Below are positions 1-8,631 of a stretch of 64,000 bases of DNA, one piece after another. The DNA lies in the NCBI RefSeq assembly GCF_036320965.1, contig NC_092228.1, positions 15,669,307 to 15,733,306 of the forward strand, given 5' to 3'. The DNA comes from Panulirus ornatus. Its lineage: Eukaryota > Arthropoda > Malacostraca > Decapoda > Palinuridae. Under the pieces are notes generated by a model that had not been told where the DNA came from, did no database searches, and saw only the letters and a program-made list of their open reading frames with translations. Both the position numbers and the translations under genes were made by a program. How positions within the stretch are numbered: the stretch's first letter is position 1; each line of letters opens with the position of its first letter.

Positions 1-2
1 GC

Positions 3-2816
3 CAATATGTTGACTATGGTTCATCACAGGAAAGTCTTCACAAGATGAGTTCTTGTGAAAGCGATGGTGGTTCATCACTGTCGTCTCACACTAGATCATC
101 TACCACTCCTCGTCCACTGGATCTTCAGCATGGCAGCTTCCTACAGCACAGGCGAAGTACATCTACAAGTCCTCCAAGTATTACTTCCTATTCCTCTCAA
201 ACTAGACCCCGATGTATGGATTTCTCCACACTCCACAAAAAGCCAAAGTTTCACATGTATGGGGCAGGTAGAGGGAGTGACTCTGGTGGCAATACTGATA
301 GCGATATATGTTCACCATTAGAAATACCACATCCTATACCTCCTCCACCGGAAGAGGTACGAGAAGAAGAGGAAGATGATGATGACCTGACCCCCTCACA
401 AGAGCAAGTTCAGTTTCTTCCTCATCCACCAGATATGGATCTAATCACAAGAGTTCGAGGGAGCAGTGATGAAGAGGAAGATGAGCAAGAAGAGTTACAG
501 GATTTGGAATCTGAATCAGAGCAAGAGGATCAGATTATTGTTGTTATAGAAGAGAAAGGAGAACCATGTATGTTTGATTTTGAGACATTACCACCACCTC
601 CAGAAGTAAAAGAGGAGTCGCCATCTAGTATAGAAATGGATCTCACAGATACATCACGAGAAAGACGGATTGACGAAAGTGATGCTTCTGAGCGTACAGT
701 GATTGAGAGGTTCAGGCTTCCAGATGAACGTCTCAACAAATTAGGTTCTAAAGACAGCCAAATGAGTATAGAAGAGATTGATGAATCGATTCTTGATAGA
801 CGCTCTTCTGTGACAGAACGGAGACAGTCAGCTCATGATATTGGTCGGAAATCTCCACATCCTACCTCAGAACGGCGGCCATCATATCAAGATCTGGTCT
901 GCATTTCTCCTCTTCCAGACAAAGAACGCAGATCATCTCTACATGATTCTGAAAGAAGATCACCCTATCTAGACACAGAGCGAAGGTCTTCTGTTCATGA
1001 TTTAGGCAGGCGATCTCCCTATGATAGAGACAGAGAAGAGAGAAAATCATCATCATCATCAGAAAGACGAAGTTCAGTATGTTCAGACCGTCGTAGTTCT
1101 GTATCTTCAGAAAGGAGAGGATCTGTGTCATCTGACAGGAGACTATCTCTCTCTGAAATAGGAAGAAGAACATCAGTATCAATTGAGCCTGGGCAAAGGT
1201 CACCATTTTTTGATGCTCCTGTTTTTGAATTTGAACCAGAGAGAGAATGTGAATCATTTGAGGGGGACACTTCTTCCTCTACTCTTGCATCAGCTTCTGA
1301 GAAGAGCCCAACAGTCTCTGATGTAGAGAGAAAGAGTAGCTTCTTTGATGGATTGTTGATTAATGAATCTCTGATCAGTATGGATGAACTCACTGAAGCG
1401 CTAATACCCCCAGAGGAGGTACCAGAACCTTTTGCTACAGTTTCAGGGGCGAGGGTTGTAGAGATCGTGGAAGGTAAAACAGATCATAAGGTAATTGTAA
1501 CAACAGAAGTAGAGGAAGAGGAGGAAGATGAAGAGGTGTTTGTAAAGGAAAAACTTATTTCAAAGGAAGATAGTGTACAGTCAGTTGAAACAGAGGGTGA
1601 GCTAGAAGGGGATGAAGTTTTAGAATGTAGAGAAGGGGCTGTTGGAGATGCTACACCTGTCCTTGATGAGGAAGATGCTATTGGTGCAGTTGGAGGGACA
1701 GAAGAAGACCTAGATGAAGATTATTTTGAGGATGATGATGAAGATGATCGTGCACAAATGAGTGATCAGTCTCCTCAGTCTCCTGACCTTGTATCTGAGC
1801 CTGACGAATATCATGATGATTATCAGGAACCGGAATATTATCAACCATTCACTCGGCAGATTGATATGGGTTATGCTTTTCCTTCTCGTACGTTATCTCG
1901 TATTAGTGAGAGAAGTACAACCTCTGAACAGGAACATGAACAGGACCATATTGGTTTACCTGAGCCTGAACCTGAACATACAGATAGCAAAATCTCAACT
2001 CCCACAGAGGAAAAACTTCCTTCTATTCCTTCAGAAGAACAGCAAGGAGAGTTACCCTCAGATTATTCAAATTCTACAAGTGATGACAATCAGAGTGATA
2101 GAAGAACCAGTCTAAATGCTGAACAAGAAACTCCTCAGCAATATGCCACACAGTTCTTTCTTAGAGATTTACCAGAATTTGTGCCAGGTGATGAAAGTGA
2201 TGAGTTTCCATCCCCTCCAAGTTCTGCTTTCTTGGAGAATCCTCACACAGAACTTAGTCACATAGAGACGTATTACATGGAAATTAATCAGAGAGTGAAT
2301 CAGAGTAGCGAAGGAATATATGATAATATTCCAGTAAAGTTTGAAGGTATCCATGAAGTATCAGAATCTGAATCAGCATCAGAAGAAAATCATACACTTC
2401 AAGAGCCTGAAGATAACCTTGAGATGTTAGAGGATATACAGACTGTTGAGGAATTGGAGGAGGAACCTGGGACATCAGGAGTAAAGGAGAAAGTAGCGGC
2501 TATAAAACCCAAGACTCCTACACGTGTAAGGAGAGAGTTGTCATCTCCTTCTCCTCCTCCTCCTCCTCCACCTCCAAGACCATTCATGCGACCTCCATCT
2601 ATGTCCAGAAGCCCTAGTCCTCCTTTGACACCCCCAACTCCTATTGCAAGAGAAATGCCTGTTACCAAATATGATGGAGCTCATTCCTTTGATATAAGAC
2701 ACCGTGTAGCTATTGAGTTAGAGGTACGGGGGGGACATCTCCATGAGAGTAGGGAAAACCTTTCTACAGCGGGTCTAAGTGCTCAAACTGATAGTGGAGA
2801 ATGGAATAGTTTTTAG
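3..2816 (+). CDS. 3' terminal coding exon of an unrecognised large acidic, Ser/Arg-rich disordered protein (5' partial)
   Basis: The frame is open from the left edge (codons start at base 3, fourteen codons before the first Met at 45) to TAG at 2814-2816, giving 937 codons with no obvious splice acceptor, so the exon probably continues upstream and the Met at 45 need not be the start. The protein is low-complexity. It has a Ser/Thr-rich N-terminal part, Glu/Asp runs (about residues 105-160 and 475-570, numbered from the Met at 45), a segment at about residues 250-375 with ten RRxS sites in ERRSS/DRRSS-type imperfect repeats, a Pro run of eight near residue 850, and a less biased C-terminus ending in EWNSF. 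RRxS is the classical PKA/basophilic kinase site, so phosphoregulation is a reasonable inference. I see no catalytic domain, signal peptide or membrane segment and do not recognise the family. It could be the cytoplasmic tail of a larger scaffold, channel or cytoskeletal protein. Confidence 0.85.
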   Translation, partial: QYVDYGSSQESLHKMSSCESDGGSSLSSHTRSSTTPRPLDLQHGSFLQHRRSTSTSPPSITSYSSQTRPRCMDFSTLHKKPKFHMYGAGRGSDSGGNTDSDICSPLEIPHPIPPPPEEVREEEEDDDDLTPSQEQVQFLPHPPDMDLITRVRGSSDEEEDEQEELQDLESESEQEDQIIVVIEEKGEPCMFDFETLPPPPEVKEESPSSIEMDLTDTSRERRIDESDASERTVIERFRLPDERLNKLGSKDSQMSIEEIDESILDRRSSVTERRQSAHDIGRKSPHPTSERRPSYQDLVCISPLPDKERRSSLHDSERRSPYLDTERRSSVHDLGRRSPYDRDREERKSSSSSERRSSVCSDRRSSVSSERRGSVSSDRRLSLSEIGRRTSVSIEPGQRSPFFDAPVFEFEPERECESFEGDTSSSTLASASEKSPTVSDVERKSSFFDGLLINESLISMDELTEALIPPEEVPEPFATVSGARVVEIVEGKTDHKVIVTTEVEEEEEDEEVFVKEKLISKEDSVQSVETEGELEGDEVLECREGAVGDATPVLDEEDAIGAVGGTEEDLDEDYFEDDDEDDRAQMSDQSPQSPDLVSEPDEYHDDYQEPEYYQPFTRQIDMGYAFPSRTLSRISERSTTSEQEHEQDHIGLPEPEPEHTDSKISTPTEEKLPSIPSEEQQGELPSDYSNSTSDDNQSDRRTSLNAEQETPQQYATQFFLRDLPEFVPGDESDEFPSPPSSAFLENPHTELSHIETYYMEINQRVNQSSEGIYDNIPVKFEGIHEVSESESASEENHTLQEPEDNLEMLEDIQTVEELEEEPGTSGVKEKVAAIKPKTPTRVRRELSSPSPPPPPPPPRPFMRPPSMSRSPSPPLTPPTPIAREMPVTKYDGAHSFDIRHRVAIELEVRGGHLHESRENLSTAGLSAQTDSGEWNSF

Positions 2817-3691
2817 TACATATTCCTTTTCTTTTTGTATATCACACATTTGTTACAGTAATATCTCTGAATATATGTTGTTACTGTCTGTCACTATGTC
2901 ATGATCCCTTTCTTTTCTCACTTAACATTTGAATTGTCACCTTATCATCATTCGGAAACACCTGCACTAAAGGTTTCTTATTTGCTTAATTGCATAACTG
3001 TATAGATATAAGGATGCAGTTAACCTTAAAATCTCATTCCCTTTTTGGTGCATTATTCAGGAAGTTAAAGCCTGTCAAGCATTATGTAGTGTGTAAAAAA
3101 TTACTGTTTACTGTCTGTTAATTTAGCACTACAATTATCATATCATATTGGTGTTCATGAGCAATATATTATAAGTCATGCAAGACACTTTTTAGCATTT
3201 TGATGTTGGTTGCTATTCTACTGTTCCTGTTAAACTTGTACGAATTTGAATTCAAGGAATTAGTGCTCTGAATGCTGTGTATCAGTGAAGCTCAACGGGA
3301 GATTGTTACCTTGAAATTTTTAAGCTTTAATTTAGAATAGAAAACTTTAAGCACCTCTTGCACAACGACATTGCATTCCTACAGGGAAATGGTGTAGAGG
3401 AGAGAAGAGCTTTTCTCATGTAGTGGGTAATCTCAGTCTGCTTCAGTATTTTTATTCATATCTTACAGAAAAGTCTAGAGAAACTAAGTTTTTTGAACGA
3501 CAATAACTCTTTTTTGACATGGGTAGATTTTATCTTGAATGTTAATGACAGGTCTGTAATTTCTCTCATTCACTTGGCTTCTCAGTCATGCTAATTTTAC
3601 TTATATAGCTGCTAGTTTCAGATAAGGGATTGTTCTTATTTATCAGTCCTAGGATATATGATCATATGAAGTCACACTAAAGGTTTAAATT

Positions 3692-3741
<50 letters not shown>

Positions 3742-3960
3742 TAGTTTGCTACCAGCTAACAAAGAAAATTTTGAGGTAAAAAATTACAGCAGTATAGGGA
3801 GGACAAAATTGTGATAGAAACTACTTGTGTTATTGACTGCCTGTTGATTTAAAGGTATTTGCAAGAGTTTGCATTGATATATGTGATTTTTAACTAAGAT
3901 ATGAGTGCCAAAGATACTTTTTGGTATGAAACAAGTTTTACCATAATCGAAAATTCTGTG
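2817..3960 (+). other. probable 3' UTR and downstream AT-rich DNA
   Basis: This non-coding AT-rich sequence follows the stop codon. I found no AATAAA here, so the cleavage site is undefined and the 3' UTR may use a variant signal or run further. The only structured element is a (TA)n run near 3.7 kb. The first transposon-derived sequence starts just after this stretch. Confidence 0.4.
3699..3738. repeat. (TA)n microsatellite
   Basis: About 20 uninterrupted TA units preceded by a short TG run. Unlike most (TA)n tracts in this window it is not attached to a recognisable LINE or SINE end. Confidence 0.95.
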
Positions 3961-3964
3961 ACTA

Positions 3965-4268
3965 CTCATATACTCTACATTTGAAGCGCAAGGAAACAGA
4001 TGAAAGAATGGCCCAACCCACCCACATACTCATGTATATACATAAACTCCCACACATGCACATATGCATACCTATACATTTCAATGTATAAGTACATATA
4101 CATACACAGACATATACACATGTGCACATTCATACTTGCTTCCTTCATCCATTCCCACCACCACCCCGCCACACATGAAATAGCACCCCCCTCCCCCCGC
4201 ACCAACATGAGGTAGCACTAGGAAAAGACAACAAAGGCCACAATCATTCACACAGTCTCTAGCTGTCA
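3965..4268 (-). mobile_element. RTE-like LINE, 3'-UTR fragment (long-UTR subfamily)
   Basis: Read on the minus strand this matches the long form of the LINE 3' UTR seen in copy C (7885-8320): the GACAACAAAGGCC block, the CCCGCCACACATGAAAT block, the tetranucleotide-rich ACATATACATACC stretch and GGAAACAGATGAAAGAATGGCCC near the 3' end. The terminal hairpin is only partly kept. It is a non-coding relic. Confidence 0.75.
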
Positions 4269-4379
4269 TGTATACCTCCCATGCAGTCCCCACGTGTCAT
4301 ATTAGACGACTAAAGAGGATGGGAGCAGGGGGCTAGAAACCCTTCCCTCCTCTATTTTAACTTTCTAAAAGGGGAAACA

Positions 4380-4383
<4 letters not shown>
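4269..4383 (+). mobile_element. RTE-like LINE 5'-UTR-type fragment
   Basis: Contains CCCACGTGTCATATTAGACGACTAAAG, a CAGGGGGCTAGAAACC block and TTTTAACTTTCTAAAAGGGGAAACAG. The last part matches the segment around the LINE initiation codon in copy O (55440-55465) better than it matches the SINE. It ends directly in a (TA)n tract. It could alternatively be the 5' half of a divergent SINE copy. Confidence 0.6.

Positions 4384-4433
<50 letters not shown>
4384..4433. repeat. (TA)n microsatellite
   Basis: About 25 TA units lying between a LINE 5'-UTR-type fragment and the 5' end (TTATCCCTG) of a SINE copy. Confidence 0.95.
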
Positions 4434-4436
<3 letters not shown>

Positions 4437-4680
4437 CCCTGCGGATAGGGGATTAAGAATACTTCCCACGTATTCCCTGCATGTCGTAGAAGGCGACTAA
4501 AAGGGGAGGAAGCGGGGGGCTGGAAATCCTCCCCTCTCGTTTTTTTTTTTTTTTTCTAATTTTCCAAAAGAAGGAACAGAGGGGGCCAGGTGAGGATATT
4601 CCAAAAAAGGCTCAGTCCTCTGTTCTAAACGCTACCTCGCTAACGCGGGAAATGGCGAATAGTTAAAAAAAAAAAAAAAA
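4434..4680 (+). mobile_element. SINE-like element copy S1 (LINE-derived ends)
   Basis: Nearly full-length member of the family also found at 51542, 57446 and (reverse) 41035. It starts TTATCCCTG, has the TACTTCCCACGTATTCCCTGC block, GTCGTAGAAGGCGACTAAAAG, the CTGGAAATCCTCCCC block, a T-rich middle, AGAAGGAACAGAG, CCAGGTGAGGATATTCC and the terminal hairpin GCTACCTCGCTAACGCGGG, then A16. The A tail abuts the T22 tail of LINE copy A, so the two elements sit tail-to-tail. It has no coding capacity. Confidence 0.85.
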
Positions 4681-6301
4681 TTTTTTTTTTTTTTTTTTTT
4701 TTGCTTTGTCGCTGTCTCCTGTGTTTGCGAAGTAGCACAAGGAAACAGACGAAAGAAATGGCCCAACCCACCCCCATACACATGTATATACATACGTCCA
4801 CACACGCAAATATACATACCTACACAGCTTTCCATGGTTCACCCCAGACACTTCACATGCCCTGATTCAATCCACTGACAGCACGTCAACCCTGGTATAC
4901 CACATCGATCCAGTTCACTCTATTCCTTGCCCTCCTTTCACCCTCCTGCATGTTCAGGCCCCGATCACACAAAATCTTTTTCACTCCATCTTTCCACCTC
5001 CAATTTGGTCTCCCACTTCTCGTTCCCTCCACCTCCGACACATATATCCTCTTGGTCAATCTTTCCTCACTCATTCTCTCCATGTGCCCAAACCATTTCA
5101 AAACACCCTCTTCTGCTCTCTCAACCATGCTCTTTTTATTTCCACACATCTCTCTTACCCTTACGTTACTTACTCGATCAAACCACCTCACACCACACAT
5201 TGTCCTCAAACATCTCATTTCCAGCACATCCATCCTCCTGCGCACAACTCTATCCATAGCCCACGCCTCGCAACCATACAACATTGTTGGAACCACTATT
5301 CCTTCAAACATACCCATTTTTGCTTTTCGAGATAATGTTCTCGACTTCCACACATTCTTCAAGGCTCCCAGGATTTTCGCCCCCTCCCCCACCCTATGAT
5401 CTACTTCCGCTTCCATGGTTCCATCCGCTGCGGATCCACTCCCAGATATCTAAAACACTTTACTTCCTCCAGTTTTTCTCCATTCAAACTTACCTCCCAA
5501 TTGACTTGACCCTCAACCCTACGGTACCTAATTACCTTGCTCTTATTCACATTTACTCTTAACTCTCTTCTTTCACACACTTTACCAAACTCAGTCACCA
5601 GCTTCTGCAGTTTCTCACATGAATCAGCCACCAGCGCTGTATCATCAGCAAACAACGACTGACTCACTTCCCAATCTCTCTCATCCCCAACAGACTTCAT
5701 ACTTGCCCCTCTTTCCAAAACTTTTGCATTTACCTCCCTAACAACCTCATCCATAAACAAATTAAACAACCATGGAGACATCACACACCCCTGCCGCAAA
5801 CCTACATTCACTGAGAACCAATCACTTTCCTCTCTTCCTACACGTACACATGCCTTACATCCTCGATAAAAACTTTTCACTGCTTCTAACAACTTGCCTC
5901 CCACACCATATATTCTTAATACCTTCCACAGAGCATCTCTATCAACTCTATCATATGCCTTCTCCAGATCCATAAATGCTACATACAAATCCATTTGCTT
6001 TTCTAAGTATTTCTCACATACATTCTTCAAAGCAAACACCTGATCCACACATCCTCTACCACTTCTGAAACCACACTGCTCTTCCCCAGTCTGATGCTCT
6101 GTACATGCCTTCACCCTCTCAATCAATACCCTCCCATATAATTTACCAGGAATACTCAACAAACTTATACCTCTGTAATTTGAGCACTCACTCTTATCCC
6201 CTTTGCCTTTGTACAATGGCACTATGCATGCATTCCGCCAATCCTCAGGCACATCACCATGAGTCATACATACATTAAATAACCTTACCAACCAGTCAAT
6301 A

Positions 6302-6303
<2 letters not shown>
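4681..6303 (-). mobile_element. RTE-like LINE copy A, 5'-truncated
   Basis: Minus-strand insertion: poly-T (the A tail) at 4681-4702, then the 3' hairpin, the short-form 3' UTR (to about 4885) and coding sequence up to codons for DWLVRLFNVCMTHG, where it breaks into (TA)n at 6304. The endonuclease and the N-terminal RT region are missing. Copy A faces copy B across the (TA)n, head to head. Each copy has its own 3' end, so they are separate insertions rather than one twin-primed copy. Confidence 0.9.
4886..6303 (-). pseudogene. RTE-like reverse transcriptase, partial, one frameshift (copy A)
   Basis: Translation from 6303 downward gives RT blocks in order: VPLYKGKGDKSECSNYRG, EEQCGFRSGRGCVDQVF, AFMDLEKAYDRVD (first catalytic Asp), LRQGCVMSPWLFNLF, the FADDTALVAD catalytic box, then the C-terminal [26 protein letters not shown] and [10 protein letters not shown] segments. 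The reading frame shifts near 5440, where one base is missing relative to other copies (GCTGCGGATCC against GCTGCCAGATCC, plus strand), so the two open parts are 5401-6303 and 4886-5416. An in-frame 3-bp loss shortens the TRRRGRP motif to TRSGRP. The protein is inactive because the N-terminal half is absent. Confidence 0.85.

Positions 6304-6374
<71 letters not shown>
6304..6374. repeat. (TA)n microsatellite between LINE copies A and B
   Basis: About 35 TA units followed by a short TG run. It separates the truncated 5' ends of two oppositely oriented LINE copies. Confidence 0.95.
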
Positions 6375-6386
<12 letters not shown>

Positions 6387-6892
6387 GTGTGAGGTGGTTT
6401 GATCGAGTAAGTAACGTAAGGGTAAGAGAGATGTGTGGAAATAAAAAGAGCGTGTTTGTGAGAGCAGAAGAGGGTATTTTGAAATGGTTTGGGCACATGG
6501 AGAGAATGAGTGAGGAAAGATTGACCAAGAGGATATATGTGTCGGAGGTGGAGGGAACGAGGAGAAGAGGGAGACCAAATTGGAGGTGGAAAGATGGAGT
6601 GAAAAAGATTTTGTGTAATCGGGGCCTGAACATGCAGGAGGGTGAAAGGAGGGCAAGGAATAGAGTGAATTGGAGCGATGTGGTATACCGGGGTTGACGT
6701 GCTGTCAGTGGATTGAATCTAGGCATGTGAAGCGTCTGGGGTAAACCATGGAAAGCTGTGTAGGTATGTGTATTTGCGTGTGTGGACGTATGTATATACA
6801 TGTGTATGGGGGTGGGTTGGGCCATTTCTTTCGTCTGTTTCCTTGCGCTATCTCGCAAACGCGGGAGACAGCGACAAAGCACAAAAAGAAAA

Positions 6893-6900
<8 letters not shown>
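6375..6900 (+). mobile_element. RTE-like LINE copy B, severely 5'-truncated
   Basis: Starts at the codons for CGVRWFDRVSN in the C-terminal domain, keeps an open frame to the normal stop (6695-6697), then the short-form 3' UTR, the GCTATCTCGCAAACGCGGG hairpin, GACAAAGC and an A-rich tail running into (TA)n. The coding piece is about 105 codons and includes [16 protein letters not shown] and the [13 protein letters not shown] motif. It has no RT or endonuclease domain. Confidence 0.85.

Positions 6901-6954
<54 letters not shown>
6900..6954. repeat. (TA)n microsatellite joining LINE copies B and C
   Basis: Grows directly out of the A-rich tail of copy B. Copy C begins at its far end. Confidence 0.95.
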
Positions 6955-6957
<3 letters not shown>

Positions 6958-8329
6958 CGTGTAGGTTTGCGGCAGGGGTGTGTGATGTCTCCATGGTTGT
7001 TTAATTTGTTTATGGATGTGGTTGTTAGGGAGGTGAATGCAAGAGTTTTGGAAAGAGGGGCAAGTATGAAGTCTGTTGTGAATGAGAGAGTTTGGGAAGT
7101 GAGTCAGTTGTTGTTCACTGATGATACAGCGCTGGTGGCTGATTCATGTGAGAAACTGCAGAAGCTGGTGACTGAGTTTGGTAAAGTGTGTGAAAGAAGA
7201 GAGTTAAGAGTAAATGTGAATAAGAGCAAGGTTATTAGGTACAGTAGGGTTGAGGGTCAAGTCAATTGGGAGGTAAGTTTGAATGGAGAAAAACTGGAGG
7301 AAGTAAAGTGTTTTAGATATCTGGGAGTGGATCTGGCAGCGGATGGAACCATGGAAGCGGAAGTGAATCATAGGGTGGGGGAGGGGGCGAAAATCCTGGG
7401 AGCCTTGAAGAATGTGTGGAAGTCGAGAACATCATCTCGGAAAGCAAAAATGGGTATGTTTGAAGGAATAGTGGTTCCAACAATGTTGTATGGTTGCGAG
7501 GCGTGGGCTATGGATAGAGTTGTGCGCAGGAGGGTGGATGTGCTGGAAATGAGATGTTTGAGGACAATGTGTGGTGTGAGGTGGTTTGATCGAGTAAGTA
7601 ATATAAGGGTAAGAGAGATGTGTGGAAATAAAAAGAGCATGGTTGAGAGAGCAGAAGAGGGTGTTTTGAAATGGTTTGGGCACATGGAGAGAATGAGTGA
7701 GGAAAGATTGACCAAGAGGATATATTTGTCGGAGGTGGAGGGAACAAGGAGAAGAGGGAGACCAAATTGGAGGTGGAAAGATGGAGTGAAAAAGATTTTG
7801 AGTGATCGGGGCCTGAACATGCAGGAGGGTGAAAGGAGGGCAAGGAATAGAGTGAATTGGATCGATGTGGTATACTGGGGTTGACGTGCTGTCAGTGGAT
7901 TGAATCAGGGCATGTAAAGCGTCTGGGGTAAACCATGGAAAGTTTGTGTGGGGCCTGGATGTGGAAAGGGAGCTGTGGTTTCGGGCATTATTGCATGACA
8001 GCTAGAGACTGAGTGTGAACGAATGGGGCCTTTGTTGTCTTTTCCTAGCGCTACCTCGCACACATGAGGGGGGAGGGGGATGGTATTCCATTTGTGGCGA
8101 GGTGGCGATGGGAATGAATAAAGGCAGACAATGTGAATTGTGTGCATGGGTATATATGTATGTGTCTGTGTGTGTATATATGTGTGTACATTGAGATGTA
8201 TAGGTATGTATATTTGTGTGTGTGGATGTGTATGTATATACATGTGTATGGGGGTGGGTTGGGCCATTTCTTTCGTCTGTTTCCTTGCGCTACCTCGCAA
8301 ACGCGGGAGACCGACAAAGCAAAATAATA

Positions 8330-8335
<6 letters not shown>
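6955..8335 (+). mobile_element. RTE-like LINE copy C, 5'-truncated, long 3' UTR
   Basis: Starts inside the RT domain at GTAGGTTTGCGGCAGGGG and runs to a 3' end at about 8320 followed by an A/T tail. Its 3' UTR (7885-8320) is the long form: a block of about 250 bp between CCATGGAAAG and TATAGGTATGTATAT that copies A, B, E, F, K, L and P lack. That block contains a second, imperfect GCGCTACCTCGCACAC hairpin-like motif at about 8050. Confidence 0.9.
6958..7884 (+). pseudogene. RTE-like RT C-terminal half, open frame (copy C)
   Basis: About 308 uninterrupted codons from VGLRQGCVMSPWLFNLF to the normal stop. The catalytic box reads FTDDTALVAD instead of FADDTALVAD, keeping both aspartates but changing the Ala. 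Downstream come KSKVIRYSRVEGQ, CFRYLGVDLAADG, MLYGCEAWAMD and [13 protein letters not shown]. The endonuclease and the first RT catalytic Asp are missing because of the 5' truncation, so it is a dead fragment despite the clean frame, which suggests a recent insertion. Confidence 0.85.

Positions 8336-8398
<63 letters not shown>
8336..8398. repeat. (TA)n microsatellite at the copy C tail
   Basis: About 31 TA units between the tail of copy C and the 3' end of copy D, which lies on the opposite strand. Confidence 0.95.
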
Positions 8399-8407
<9 letters not shown>

Positions 8408-8414
8408 TCTATTC

Positions 8415-8549
8415 TATTATACTTTGTTGCTGTCTCCCGCGTTAGCGAGGTAGCACAAGGAAACAGACGAAAGAACTGGCCTAACCCATCCACATACACA
8501 GGTATATGCATACACGTCCACACACGCACATATACATACCTACACATTT

Positions 8550-8631
<82 letters not shown>

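Noticed and set aside
862..1393. Antisense open frames within the first gene (862-1257, 1019-1393, 2399-2668)
   Set aside because: Shadows of the Ser/Arg/Pro-rich coding exon. The sense frame is much longer and compositionally coherent.
6285..6656. Open frames encoding long Tyr-Ile runs across (TA)n tracts (also near 8300-8900, 50200-50400, 51370-51600, 57230-57860)
   Set aside because: They are translations of TA microsatellites joined to LINE antisense sequence. TA repeats contain no stop in this frame, and there is no independent support.
4681..6900. Copies A and B as one twin-primed LINE
   Set aside because: Each has its own 3' hairpin and A tail, and their coding segments overlap, so they are two insertions.
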